DNA of 64,000 nucleotides from UBA6168 sp041163745 (GCA_041163745.1 JBEAQU010000033.1:91280-155279), one strand, 5' to 3'; shown: positions 1 to 8,784, numbered from the stretch's first letter. The notes: generated from the letters alone by a model not told the origin. Program-made: numbers and translations.

Positions 1-2
1 TG

Positions 3-1025
3 CTCGACGAAAAGGGCCAACCGATCCGCCAACCGGGTACCTGCCGGGCGGTCAAGGGAATCGGTTGGTACATACCGGAATACGGGATCGCACAGGTCTC
101 CATGAACCTGACCAACCTGTCCGTAACACCCCTGCACAAGGCGTTCGAGGCATGTTGTGAGAGCGCCGAGAAAAGGGGACTGCGGGTCACCGGATCGGAA
201 TTGGTCGGCCTTGTTCCCTTGCAGGTCATGCTCGACGCCGGAAGACACTTCCTGCGGAAACAAGGGTGGAGCACCGGTCTGCCGGAGAAGGACATCCTGC
301 ATATGGCTGTGAAATCCATGGGATTGGACGAGCTCGGGCCTTTCGACCCGTACAAGAAAATCATCGAGTACCGGCTGCAGGAAGGCGACAAGGAATCCAA
401 AATGCTCACCGGGCTTTCCCTACGTGACTTTGCGGACGAGACCTCGCGTGACAGCCCTGCCCCCGGCGGCGGTTCCATCGCCGCCTATACCGGTGCCCTC
501 GGGGCTGCCCTCGGCACCATGGTGGCCAATCTGAGCGCCGGCAAAAGAGGCTGGGAACACCGTACCGACGAATTCTCCGATTGGGCGGAGAAGGGACAGG
601 CCCTGAAATCCAGCTTGTTGACCCTGGTCGACGAGGACACCAAGGCGTTCAACCGGATCATGGAGGCCTTCCGCCTCCCCAAATCCACCGAAACGGAGAT
701 TACCGTCCGCCGGGAAGCCATCGAGGCCGCCACCCTGCACGCCACCCTGGTCCCCCTGCAAACCATGGAGGCCGCCCTCGAAGTGCTCCCGCTCGCGGAG
801 ACCATGGTCCTGAACGGAAACCCCAACTCCGTAACCGATGCGGCCGTCGGGGCAATATGTGCTCACGCAGCGGTCCTTAGCGCATGGCTAAACGTAAAAA
901 TCAATGCAAAAAGCCTTACAAACAAAGCAATTGCAGATGATATACTAAATAAATCTAAAATATTGGCGGCTTCATCGAGCGACCTACAGGAAAAAATTCT
1001 AACTTTACTGGAGAAAAAGTTGTAA
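3..1025 (+). CDS. ftcD: Formimidoyltransferase-cyclodeaminase, 5'-truncated by window edge
   Basis: The reading frame is open from base 3, so the gene starts before the window; about 340 residues are visible of a family usually 540-570 long. It is a bifunctional enzyme of histidine degradation: it moves the formimino group of N-formimidoyl-glutamate to tetrahydrofolate, then deaminates it to methenyl-THF. The first ~90 visible residues are the end of the formiminotransferase domain (GIAQVSMNLTN, VTGSELVGLVP). From about base 414 the cyclodeaminase domain begins (FADETSRDSPAPGGGS, then a glycine/alanine-rich helical part). The last ~145 bases (from about 880) switch abruptly to AT-rich codons (ATA, CTA, AAA, AAT) unlike the preceding GC-rich codons, although the protein still looks family-like to its end. 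Confidence 0.93.
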   Translation, partial: LDEKGQPIRQPGTCRAVKGIGWYIPEYGIAQVSMNLTNLSVTPLHKAFEACCESAEKRGLRVTGSELVGLVPLQVMLDAGRHFLRKQGWSTGLPEKDILHMAVKSMGLDELGPFDPYKKIIEYRLQEGDKESKMLTGLSLRDFADETSRDSPAPGGGSIAAYTGALGAALGTMVANLSAGKRGWEHRTDEFSDWAEKGQALKSSLLTLVDEDTKAFNRIMEAFRLPKSTETEITVRREAIEAATLHATLVPLQTMEAALEVLPLAETMVLNGNPNSVTDAAVGAICAHAAVLSAWLNVKINAKSLTNKAIADDILNKSKILAASSSDLQEKILTLLEKKL

Positions 1026-1381
1026 TACAACAGCCCGGCTTTCTCGACCAGTAAAGTCACCACCATGAACAACAAACAACCCTTGCCTGACCGCGTATCT
1101 GCCTTTCGGATTCCCTGCGTCCGTTCACTACCCAGTACCAACACTTTCCATCCCTTGGCACTTTGCCGACCTGCTTTCCTGCACGCTGAAAATGGATCGC
1201 CAACCGCTCACGGATTTCGGTCCCTGCGGTTGCGAGGTTGTTAGGGTTTTCCCGTAGCATTTCCCACTTCACAAACAGCTGCATCCGATTGGTGATCACC
1301 CATTACTGACACATCGGAAAATCATGCGGATTGAGGAGTAACCGGAGCTGTAGTCCTGCTTGAAATTATATTGGCAATCAG
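1026..1381. other. Non-coding gap after ftcD
   Basis: 356 bases without a supportable gene. Short open frames on the minus strand here have no family resemblance and rare-codon-rich composition. A TATATTGG at 1367-1374 is one base off the TAnnTTTG promoter element but lies only eight bases from the next start codon. No hairpin with a T-run was found after ftcD. Confidence 0.5.
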
Positions 1382-2371
1382 ATGAAGTACCAATTCTTAC
1401 CCACCATGCTGCGCATGCTGCCGGCCTTATTCATAGGGGGCATGCAACTGACCATCCCGGCGGACGCCACCGCCCAACATTACAGTTACATAACCGACCG
1501 CAGGTTCTTCAGCCCCGGAGAACTGGCCGGCTACACATTCTACCCTGCCCAAAAGAAGGTGCTGACCGGTATCACGAAGACCATTGCGCCTGGAAAATAT
1601 GCTTTCGGCATCACCTACAAACATCTGTATGTCACCGGTGAAGGAATCGAGGGTGTTTACACCATCTATTCGAGCCAACAGCGCGATTACGGCTTCCTTC
1701 TCGACATCATTCACACCCGCAACGCCCGTCTGCGCGGATACCTCAAGATCATTCAGAACAAGTACGGGATGGTCGAATCCCTGGTTTTCCGCCGCTCCGC
1801 CAACGAAGTGGAATCCGTCTTCCTCATCGCCCCACTCCCCGTCGAACAACGGGAAAAGGAAAAGGAATTCTTCACCGACCGGGGGGAACTGGCTATTCCA
1901 TCCGTGGACCGACTCTGGGGACAAATCGTCAGACCCTTCATGTGCGTCCACCAGGATTCGTATCTACAGGAGCGATTCTCCGTCTCCGACAGCATTGAAA
2001 TCGCTTTCCTTTCCGGTACGGAGGCCGAAATCCGCGAGCAACTCAAGTCCAGATACCCCATGGAACAATCCTCCCTGGCTGCCGACCTGGGCTCGATCCT
2101 GTCCGGAAACGACCGGAGACCTTCCAAATCCACCCAATACCTTTACCTGGACCTACGCACCGGCCTGCATGACTCCCGGATGAAATCCATCACCTTTCCA
2201 ATCCGTAAAATCATTGAAAAGGAAGACCGTAACGCCGGCCTGACGGAAGAACGGTACCGCTGGGAATTCATTACGGACAGCAAGGAGAAAATCACCTTGT
2301 TTCTCAACGGAGACCATACGGTCAGCTCCTTCCTCATCGGCAACGACCTGTTCCTCATGCGTGGGTTCTGA
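1382..2371 (+). CDS. Putative secreted protein of unknown function
   Basis: 329 residues, no family recognised. The N-terminus has a signal-peptide shape: a short basic start, a hydrophobic stretch (LPALFIGGMQLTIPA) and a plausible cleavage near ATAQ at about residue 31. The mature part is mixed alpha/beta with many charged residues, no membrane segments after the signal, no repeats and only one cysteine, so it is probably periplasmic or exported. Codon use is GC-rich like its neighbours, supporting a real gene. It stands alone, converging on the outer-membrane protein gene to its right with 75 bases between the stops and no clear terminator. Another methionine at residue 9 could be the start; the signal sequence would survive either way. 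Confidence 0.7.
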   Translation: MKYQFLPTMLRMLPALFIGGMQLTIPADATAQHYSYITDRRFFSPGELAGYTFYPAQKKVLTGITKTIAPGKYAFGITYKHLYVTGEGIEGVYTIYSSQQRDYGFLLDIIHTRNARLRGYLKIIQNKYGMVESLVFRRSANEVESVFLIAPLPVEQREKEKEFFTDRGELAIPSVDRLWGQIVRPFMCVHQDSYLQERFSVSDSIEIAFLSGTEAEIREQLKSRYPMEQSSLAADLGSILSGNDRRPSKSTQYLYLDLRTGLHDSRMKSITFPIRKIIEKEDRNAGLTEERYRWEFITDSKEKITLFLNGDHTVSSFLIGNDLFLMRGF

Positions 2372-2446
2372 ATCGTGCGGCCCCAAACGACCGTATTCCC
2401 GCCGCATGTCGGACACGTCGGTCAGGCGCGAGTACCCAGCAGGCAC

Positions 2447-3334
2447 TCAAAAAGAAAAGCCGATGGAACATTGGAGAGACATCAGGCGGTCGTCATCCTC
2501 CCGCCGCACAAGATTTCCGTCGGTGTCCAACGCACGCAGGGAGACATCCGCCTGTGTCCGGGTGACATCCAGCAGCCCGTAGTACATCCTTCCGGAAACG
2601 TACAGACTGCCGTTCAGGAAGACGGACAAGCCGCCCAACACTCCCGCATCCAAACGGCGGTACAGTTTGCCGGGATCATCCCCGAACTCAAAGTACGCTC
2701 CGGCCGCCTGCGGAATGACATAAGTCTTGCCTTGATACGAAATGGTGGCGGGCGGATCCGTCAGCCGCACTTCTCCGGGAACGTCCGAAAGGAAGTTGGC
2801 ATCCAGCTCGTGTGAAAATTCAGGCAAGGGCGGAAAAGTCTGCGCAGATCCGCCGAAACGCAATTCGCCGAACCCTGTTGCGGACAACAATACGCCGACG
2901 CTCCCGCCGGCATATACTTCCAAAAACGGAACCGGGCGGAAATAACCGGCCAGCGGAATGTCCAGATAGGAATGATTGACGCTCACATCCATCTTCCTCA
3001 TCCCGGATACCCAGCTCGAAGAACGGTCCGCCTCCAACAGCCGGTAATAGGAGGGCCCCTCGTAGGAACGTCTTCCTCCTTTCTGGGTAAAGAGCAGCTC
3101 CACCCGCGCACCCATCAGGTCCGTCGCCTCGTAGGTCAGGGTGGCACCGACGTGAAAACCTGTGTTCAGGTCGAACCGTTCCGACGACTGGTCCGACGAA
3201 CTTTGTTCAGTGGGACCACGGAACGTATTGAAATTCAATCCGGCCTTGAAACCCACACCCAGGTCCTGGGCCGACACTGACCCTACCGCCAGGGCTAACA
3301 AACATCCGCAGATCCGCTTTTTCATTCGATTCAT
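2447..3334 (-). CDS. Outer-membrane beta-barrel protein (porin-family / PorT-like)
   Basis: 295 residues from the ATG at 3334 (MNRMKKRICGC). The open frame runs 31 codons further upstream, but that extension is basic and signal-less, and this start puts a signal peptide (LLALAVGSVSAQ) at the N-terminus. The mature part begins DLGVGFKAGLNFNTF, the first strand pattern of the Bacteroidetes outer_membrane_beta-barrel family (PorT/OmpW-like), alternates aromatic and glycine residues throughout, and ends in phenylalanine (CSIGFSF), as barrel proteins do. It likely sits in the outer membrane; no substrate can be inferred. A candidate promoter lies about 100 bases upstream. It converges with the orphan secreted gene. 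Confidence 0.8.
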   Translation of the reverse strand: MNRMKKRICGCLLALAVGSVSAQDLGVGFKAGLNFNTFRGPTEQSSSDQSSERFDLNTGFHVGATLTYEATDLMGARVELLFTQKGGRRSYEGPSYYRLLEADRSSSWVSGMRKMDVSVNHSYLDIPLAGYFRPVPFLEVYAGGSVGVLLSATGFGELRFGGSAQTFPPLPEFSHELDANFLSDVPGEVRLTDPPATISYQGKTYVIPQAAGAYFEFGDDPGKLYRRLDAGVLGGLSVFLNGSLYVSGRMYYGLLDVTRTQADVSLRALDTDGNLVRREDDDRLMSLQCSIGFSF

Positions 3335-3435
3335 TTTTATGTACCGCCTAGGGAAACGCACACCGGCTCCAGGTAGAACCATGGTTCCGGAATCGCTGCA
3401 GCCCACCCGGCGAGGGCGTCTGCACACAGCCCGTA

Positions 3436-3443
3436 CAAATGTA
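3436..3443 (-). promoter_or_regulatory. Candidate -7 element (TACATTTG) for the outer-membrane protein gene
   Basis: On the minus strand this reads TACATTTG, matching the Bacteroidetes TAnnTTTG element, with a TTTC about 17 bases upstream as a weak -33. It would give a leader of about 95 bases before the ATG at 3334. Confidence 0.5.
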
Positions 3444-3787
3444 GCGGATTAATCGCAATCGAAACGGGCGCGAACCAAAATGTCGCATCGCATGCGCATC
3501 ATGGATGTCAGGCGACGGAAGGTGTTCCCTGCGATGCCATCGGCGACACGAGCAACGACGAACGGCAGGAGACCGGGCGGCAGGCCTGACCGGCGACCTG
3601 CCAGTGTCTGCCGCCACATGGCACGGGGTTGGTGTCATCGACCGTCACCTGCCTACCGTTTTGTACCTGCATGCGGATGCTGACCACCCGGCACCACCGC
3701 CTCCTGTCCGTGCCGTCGGACAGGTTTCACCTGCCGGCTGACATCGGAACCATTCCTGCGGTTTTCCGTTCCAATGCGTATGTGGAT
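3444..3787. other. Intergenic region between divergent promoters
   Basis: About 340 bases between the two divergently oriented promoter candidates. Open frames exist on both strands but look like chance frames in GC-rich DNA. No RNA gene, repeat or operator was recognised. Confidence 0.4.
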
Positions 3788-3795
3788 TATATTTG
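3788..3795 (+). promoter_or_regulatory. Candidate -7 element (TATATTTG) for asd
   Basis: TATATTTG fits TAnnTTTG exactly and sits in a short AT-rich patch of GC-rich DNA. The -33 region is only T-rich (TTTTCC near 3762). It would give a leader of about 145 bases to the asd start at 3946. Confidence 0.5.
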
Positions 3796-3945
3796 CGGGA
3801 AAAGCGGCAGGAAAAGTCCCGCTCTCCTTTTCCGACAAGCTTTGAACCCCGGTCCCCGCCTTCCCGTCAGCAGGCGAGGCAGCCGACGGATTCCGGAAGT
3901 CAGGCCTCGGAAGGGACCGCACCACACCGTAAAAGTGCTGAAAAT

Positions 3946-4947
3946 ATGAAAGTAGCTGTAGTAGGTGCCACCGGCCTCGTGGGCTCGGTCATGCTGGAAG
4001 TGTTGGCGGAACGCCGGTTCCCGGTAACGGACCTGCTCCCCGTCGCCTCCGAACGATCCGTCGGGAAGCCTTTGCGGTTCCGCGACCGGGAACACCACAT
4101 AGTGGGTATGGAGGAAGCTGTGGCGGCACGGCCTGCCGTCGCCATCTTTTCGGCCGGCGGATCGACGTCCCGCGAATGGGCGCCCCGCTTCGCCGAGGCA
4201 GGTACCACCGTCATCGACAATTCCTCCGCATGGCGGATGGATCCTGACGTCAAGCTGGTCGTTCCGGAAGTGAATGCCGACGTGCTGACACCCGACGACC
4301 GAATCATCGCCAATCCGAACTGTTCCACCATTCAGATGGTCGTCGTCCTGGCCCCGCTCCACCGCCTGTACGGAGTCCGGCGGCTGGTCATCTCCACTTA
4401 CCAGTCCATCACCGGTACCGGTGTGAAGGCCGTCAAGCAGTATCAGCTCGAGCAGAAAGGGTTCCGTCCTGCCCCGGAGGAGATGGCCTACCCTTACCAG
4501 ATCTTTGAGAACTGCCTGCCACATATCGATGCCTTCCTGGAAAACGGGTATACGAAGGAGGAGATGAAGATGGTGAACGAAACCAGAAAGATCATGCGCG
4601 AACCCGACATCGGCATTACCGCGACAACCGTCCGGGTTCCGGTGCTCGGCGGACATTCGGAATCCGTGAACGTCTCCTTCGACAAAGCCTTCGACCTCGA
4701 CACGGTAAGGACAGTCCTTTCGGAGGCCCCCGGTGTGGTCGTCATCGACGAAGTGGATCGGCTCCAGTATCCGATGCCCTTGTTTTCCAGACACAAGGAC
4801 GATGTCTTCGTGGGCCGTATCCGGCGGGATGAGAGCATTGCGAACGGACTGAACCTTTGGATCGTGGCCGACAACCTCCGCAAGGGTGCCGCCACCAACG
4901 CGGTTCAGATCGCCGAATACCTGCTCGGCCGGCAATGGATCGGATAA
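3946..4947 (+). CDS. asd: Aspartate-semialdehyde dehydrogenase
   Basis: 333 residues, the usual length. It reduces aspartyl-4-phosphate to aspartate semialdehyde with NADPH in the cytoplasm, feeding lysine/diaminopimelate, threonine and methionine synthesis. The N-terminus carries the dinucleotide-binding GATGLVG (residues 7-13). The catalytic cysteine is Cys126 in NPNCSTIQ. Family segments STYQSITGTG and RVPVLGGHSESV are present. The open frame extends 51 codons upstream of this ATG, but that extension is low-complexity and the conserved family start is MKVAVVGATG, so 3946 is chosen. It is a single gene, not in an operon with feoA. Confidence 0.95.
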   Translation: MKVAVVGATGLVGSVMLEVLAERRFPVTDLLPVASERSVGKPLRFRDREHHIVGMEEAVAARPAVAIFSAGGSTSREWAPRFAEAGTTVIDNSSAWRMDPDVKLVVPEVNADVLTPDDRIIANPNCSTIQMVVVLAPLHRLYGVRRLVISTYQSITGTGVKAVKQYQLEQKGFRPAPEEMAYPYQIFENCLPHIDAFLENGYTKEEMKMVNETRKIMREPDIGITATTVRVPVLGGHSESVNVSFDKAFDLDTVRTVLSEAPGVVVIDEVDRLQYPMPLFSRHKDDVFVGRIRRDESIANGLNLWIVADNLRKGAATNAVQIAEYLLGRQWIG

Positions 4948-5142
4948 GCTGATATTTGCCGCCCGCACCATCATTCCTTCTCCGCGAATCCACTCCGGCG
5001 TTGCGGGACCGACCCCGGCATGCCGGGGTCAGTCCCGCCCTCCCCCTGTCCTCGCGGCTCCAATTCCACATCTCACGGCGGTGCCGCAGCCGCCGGACGG
5101 ACCCGACCACCGCGTCCTCGGGAACCTTCGCTTCGACAAGCC
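4948..5142. other. Intergenic region asd-feoA, left part
   Basis: Apart from the 36-base palindrome at 5003-5038 there is only GC-rich non-coding sequence. Short frames on either strand show no family features. The AT-rich part from 5143 on contains the operator-like palindrome and promoter listed separately. Confidence 0.4.
5003..5038. repeat. 36-base near-perfect palindrome downstream of asd
   Basis: The arms are GCGGGAC-C-GACCCCGGCA and TGCCGGGGTC-A-GTCCCGC, perfect except for one C/A position, with no loop bases. No T-run follows on either strand, so a classic intrinsic terminator is not clear. It could be a transcript-end hairpin for asd or a dispersed intergenic palindrome. Confidence 0.65.
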
Positions 5143-5158
5143 TACCTAACTTTAGGTA
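5143..5158. promoter_or_regulatory. Operator-like palindrome upstream of feoAB
   Basis: TACCTAA-CT-TTAGGTA is an inverted repeat with 7-base arms and a 2-base centre, at the edge where the DNA turns AT-rich ahead of feoA. The half-site TTAGGT resembles DtxR/IdeR-family (metal-dependent repressor) half-sites, which would suit control of ferrous iron uptake. It lies about 75 bases upstream of the best -7 match, so simple promoter occlusion is not obvious. No regulator gene is in the window. Confidence 0.45.
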
Positions 5159-5218
5159 TTTTGTTTTGAAATTTGGCTAATCTTGACAAAAATCATCTTC
5201 AAAGACTGACCGGACGAT

Positions 5219-5226
5219 TAATTTTG
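5219..5226 (+). promoter_or_regulatory. Candidate -7 element (TAATTTTG) for feoAB
   Basis: TAATTTTG matches TAnnTTTG in an AT-rich stretch and would give a leader of about 28 bases to the feoA ATG at 5261. No good -33 match is seen at the usual spacing. Confidence 0.45.
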
Positions 5227-5260
5227 CTTTGTCTGAATTTAATCTAAATAAGAAAAAGGC

Positions 5261-5500
5261 ATGCATTGTCCAATAAACATGTTGACGGAGGGCGAAGCGG
5301 GAAGAATAGTCCGATTCACACGGGAGGACGTGGCGGGAAAGATGGTGATGATGGGTGTCCTTCCCGGGAGCCAGGTACAGCTTGTTAGGATCGCCCCCTT
5401 CAAGGGGGGATACTATCTGAAGATCGACGGCATGAGCATGGCCGTTCGGCAACAGGAGGCGAGCAGCATCGTACTGGAAATAGGGAACGGCGCAATATGA
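5261..5500 (+). CDS. feoA: Ferrous iron transport protein A
   Basis: 79 residues, the usual length of this SH3-like cytoplasmic protein, which works with FeoB in Fe(II) uptake. Recognised by the family pattern: LTEGEAGRIVRF near the start, MVMMGVLPGSQVQLVRIAP in the middle and YYLKIDGMSMAVRQQEASSI towards the end. Its stop overlaps the feoB start by four bases (ATGA), so the two are surely co-translated. Here feoA and feoB are separate genes, whereas many Bacteroides species carry a fused FeoAB. Confidence 0.93.
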   Translation: MHCPINMLTEGEAGRIVRFTREDVAGKMVMMGVLPGSQVQLVRIAPFKGGYYLKIDGMSMAVRQQEASSIVLEIGNGAI

Positions 5501-7605
5501 GGAAGATTGCCTTGGTAGGCAACCCGAACAGTGGAAAATCCACCGTGTTCAACCAACTGACGGGGCTCCGGCAGAAGGTCGCCAATTTTCCGGGCGTCAC
5601 AGTGGAACGGAAGGTGGGAATCTGGACGTTGGCGGAGGGCGAGCGTATCGGGCTGGTGGACCTTCCGGGAGCCTACAGCCTGTATCCCAATTCGATGGAT
5701 GAGCGGATCGTGCTGAACATCCTGACAAACCCACTGGACGAAGACCATCCGGATGCGGTGCTATACATCGCCGACATCCAATACCTGGACAAGCATTTCC
5801 TGCTGCTGACCCAACTGCTCGACCTCGGCATTCCCTGCCTGCTGGTCCTCAACATGGCCGATGTCGCAGAAAAGGAGGGATTGACCGTGGATACCCGCTT
5901 GCTGTCCGACCGGCTGGGCATTCCGGTCGTCAGCCTGAGCGCACGCATGGGTACCCACCTGGACATCCTGGAACTGGCCACCCGCAAGCTGTTGGACTCA
6001 CCGTCCGCCCCCTTGGCACCATTCTACCGGCTATCATCCGCCGAACGGCAACTGACGGAGAAAATCCGCGAAGCCACCGGCGAATCCGTGCCATACCGTG
6101 CCTTGTTGAAAGCCCATCATGGCAAGCTGCTGAACTGCTGGCGCTCGGCCGACGAACCGGAGCAGGTTCAGGCCATCCGTGAAGCCGAGCAATTCCAATC
6201 CGTGCGCCTCCAGATCGAAGAGACCATGCGGCGGTACGAGCAGTTCGAACCGCTGCTGCGGGATGCCGTCCGGCGTAAGCGGGAAACACGGAGCCTGACC
6301 GACCGCCTGGACAGCATCCTCACCCATCGGGTCCTGGCTCCGGTAATCTTCTTCGTGACCATGTTCTTCGTTTTCCAGGCCATCTACAGCTGGGCTACCG
6401 TTCCGATGGACTGGATCGAGGCAGCAATCGCTTCGCTCGGCAACTGGTTGGGAAGCGTGCTGCCCGCCGGCTGGTTCAGCAGTCTGCTGACTGACGGCAT
6501 CCTCGCCGGCCTGGGTGGCATCCTGGTCTTCATACCACAGATCGCCATTCTTTTCCTGTTGATCGGCCTGCTGGAGGAGGTAGGCTACATGGCTCGGGCG
6601 GCCTTCATCTTCGACCGGTTGATGCAGCCATTCGGACTGAACGGTCGCAGTGTGGTGGCCCTGGTGTCCGGCGGTGCCTGCGCCATCCCTGCCATCCTTT
6701 CCACCCGGACCATCGGCAACGGAAAGGAAAGACTGATCACCATCCTCGTCACCCCCTTCATCAGTTGTTCCGCCAGGATTCCCGTCTATACCGTACTGAT
6801 CGGATTCGTGGTGCCGCAGACCTCCCTCGGCCCATTCAACCTGCAGGGGATTGCATTCATGGGGCTGTACCTCCTTGGCATCGTCGCGGCCCTCGCTGCC
6901 GCCTGGATGCTGCGTTGGATCCTCCGCTCCGAGGAATCCTCCTGGCTCATGTTGCAGCTGCCTCCCTATCGCCGCCCTGTCTGGCGCAATGTCTGGCTCA
7001 CCATTTATGAAAAGGTCTCCGCATTCGTCCTCGAAGCGGGCAAGGTCATCCTGCTCATCAGCATCGTCCTTTGGGGTATCGCCAGCTACGGACCTCCGGA
7101 CGCCATGGAGGCGGCCGCCCGCTCGGCACAGGAGGCGGCCCGCGACAAAGGGCTGGATGATACCGCGACCGAAGACCTCGTCGCCGCATACCGGCTGGAG
7201 GCTTCCTTCGCCGGCCATGCAGGCAAATGGATGGAACCCGTCCTCAAACCCATCGGACTTGATTGGAAAATCGGCATCGCCCTGCTTACCTCCTTCGCTG
7301 CAAGGGAGGTTTTCGTAGGAACCATGGCCACCATTTACAGCATCGGCAGCCGCGCCGACGAGGAGACGGTCCGCCAAAAACTGGCCTCCGCCCGCCATCC
7401 CGAAACCGGACTGCCCGTTTACACGCCCGCCGTCGCTCTTTCCCTGCTGCTTTTCTACGTCTTCGCCCTGCAATGCATGAGCACCATGGCCGTCGTCCGC
7501 CGTGAAACAGGTTCCTGGAAATGGCCCCTGCTACAATTCGGATGGATGACCGCCACCGCATACCTGGCCAGTTTCCTGGCCTTTCATGCCCTTCAGAACA
7601 CCTGA
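5497..7605 (+). CDS. feoB: Ferrous iron transporter FeoB
   Basis: 702 residues, typical length. An N-terminal cytoplasmic G domain precedes a polytopic inner-membrane domain that carries Fe(II). G1 is GNPNSGKST (residues 8-16), G3 is DLPG (55-58) and G4 is NMAD (119-122). The membrane part starts near residue 280 and contains the two Gate segments with conserved cysteines, SGGACAIPAILSTRTI and ISCSARIPVYTVL, then AAREVFVGTM. Translation is coupled to feoA by the ATGA overlap. No FeoC-like gene follows. The stop is followed by about 90 bases before the promoter of the next gene. Confidence 0.96.
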   Translation: MRKIALVGNPNSGKSTVFNQLTGLRQKVANFPGVTVERKVGIWTLAEGERIGLVDLPGAYSLYPNSMDERIVLNILTNPLDEDHPDAVLYIADIQYLDKHFLLLTQLLDLGIPCLLVLNMADVAEKEGLTVDTRLLSDRLGIPVVSLSARMGTHLDILELATRKLLDSPSAPLAPFYRLSSAERQLTEKIREATGESVPYRALLKAHHGKLLNCWRSADEPEQVQAIREAEQFQSVRLQIEETMRRYEQFEPLLRDAVRRKRETRSLTDRLDSILTHRVLAPVIFFVTMFFVFQAIYSWATVPMDWIEAAIASLGNWLGSVLPAGWFSSLLTDGILAGLGGILVFIPQIAILFLLIGLLEEVGYMARAAFIFDRLMQPFGLNGRSVVALVSGGACAIPAILSTRTIGNGKERLITILVTPFISCSARIPVYTVLIGFVVPQTSLGPFNLQGIAFMGLYLLGIVAALAAAWMLRWILRSEESSWLMLQLPPYRRPVWRNVWLTIYEKVSAFVLEAGKVILLISIVLWGIASYGPPDAMEAAARSAQEAARDKGLDDTATEDLVAAYRLEASFAGHAGKWMEPVLKPIGLDWKIGIALLTSFAAREVFVGTMATIYSIGSRADEETVRQKLASARHPETGLPVYTPAVALSLLLFYVFALQCMSTMAVVRRETGSWKWPLLQFGWMTATAYLASFLAFHALQNT

Positions 7606-7698
7606 CCGCAACGCAGCGGCATGTACCCGCCCAAGCCATAAAATCCCACACCCTTATTGAAACTTCGCAATCTTTACTTATTTTCGTTCCACAAGTAG

Positions 7699-7706
7699 TA
7701 TATTTG
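7699..7706 (+). promoter_or_regulatory. Candidate -7 element (TATATTTG) for the PLP enzyme gene
   Basis: TATATTTG matches TAnnTTTG in an AT-rich intergenic stretch, giving a leader of about 37 bases to the ATG at 7750. The -33 region is T-rich but not a clear TTTG. Confidence 0.55.
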
Positions 7707-7749
7707 CAAATTATCCTCCAAACAAATACAGCGCAAAACCCCCGGTTTT

Positions 7750-8784
7750 ATGACGTATAACAATATTTTGGAAGCCATCGGAAGGACGCCGCTCGTCCGC
7801 CTGAACCGCATCACCGAGGGTATGTCACCGACCGTTTATGTGAAATGCGAGGGATTCAATCCCGGCCAGTCCGCCAAGGACCGAATCGCCCTCCATATGA
7901 TAGAAGAAGCCGAGCTGTCCGGCAGACTCCGCCCGGGAGGAACCCTGATTGAAGCCACCAGCGGCAACACCGGCTTCAGCCTGGCCATGGTCGCCGCCGT
8001 CAAAGGTTACAAGTGCGTCCTCACCGTGACCAGCAAGGTTTCCAAGGAAAAAATAGACAGCCTGGAAGCCATGGGCGCAGAAGTCATCATCTGCCCCAAG
8101 GAAGCAAAACCGGAAGACCCCCGCTCTTATTACAAAGTCGCGGAACGCAAAGCGAAGGAAATCCCCAATTCGCTGTATATCAACCAAAATTTCAATACGG
8201 AAAACGCACGCGCACACTACCTGACCACCGGACCCGAAATCTGGGAGCAGACACAGGGAAAAATAACCCATCTCATCGCCAGCGCAGGCACCGGCGGCAC
8301 CTTGTCCGGCACCGCACAATATCTCAAGGAGAAAAATCCCGCCATACAAATCATCGGTGTGGATGCCTACGGCTCCGCCCTGAAGAAATACCATGAAACC
8401 GGCGAATACGATGAACGCGAAATCTACAGCTACCAGATAGAAGGCACCGGCAAGAACATCATACCGGCCAACTGCAGTTTCGAGCTGATAGACAAGTTTG
8501 TCAAGGTGACCGACAGGGAAAGCGCCATCCGTGCCCGCGAACTCGCCCTGATGGAAGGTATCTTCGCCGGTTATTCCAGCGGCGCAGGCATCCAGGCACT
8601 GCTGCAAATGAAAGGGGCGTTCACCGCCGAAGATGTCATCGTCCTGATTCTTCCCGACCACGGTAGCAAATACCTCGGAAAGGTCTTCAACAACCACTGG
8701 ATGGAAGAACAAGGTTTCCTCCAGGAAATCTATGGTGAAGTCCAGGAACCTGTTCCCACACCGGCTTTCATTCCGACCGTCTGA
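7750..8784 (+). CDS. Cysteine synthase / cystathionine beta-synthase family PLP enzyme
   Basis: 344 residues, a fold-type II PLP enzyme. The PLP-binding lysine is Lys43 in NPGQSAKDRIA; the substrate loop is EATSGNTG; the phosphate-binding glycine loop is AGTGGTLSG. It would make cysteine from O-acetylserine and sulfide, or cystathionine from serine and homocysteine. The segment YQIEGTGKNIIPAN is shared by both branches, and the length is slightly over a typical CysK (~310) but lacks the C-terminal CBS-domain pair of full cystathionine beta-synthases. The call is therefore left at family level. It is a single gene with its own promoter; no sulfur genes are adjacent. Confidence 0.9.
   Translation: MTYNNILEAIGRTPLVRLNRITEGMSPTVYVKCEGFNPGQSAKDRIALHMIEEAELSGRLRPGGTLIEATSGNTGFSLAMVAAVKGYKCVLTVTSKVSKEKIDSLEAMGAEVIICPKEAKPEDPRSYYKVAERKAKEIPNSLYINQNFNTENARAHYLTTGPEIWEQTQGKITHLIASAGTGGTLSGTAQYLKEKNPAIQIIGVDAYGSALKKYHETGEYDEREIYSYQIEGTGKNIIPANCSFELIDKFVKVTDRESAIRARELALMEGIFAGYSSGAGIQALLQMKGAFTAEDVIVLILPDHGSKYLGKVFNNHWMEEQGFLQEIYGEVQEPVPTPAFIPTV

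Noticed and set aside
1367..1374. TATATTGG as promoter for the orphan secreted gene
   Set aside because: One base off consensus and only eight bases before the start codon.
6034..7473. Minus-strand open frame of 479 codons inside feoB
   Set aside because: Antisense shadow of feoB.
7750..8784. Naming the PLP enzyme cysK outright
   Set aside because: The sequence also resembles the catalytic domain of cystathionine beta-synthase, so only the family is given.
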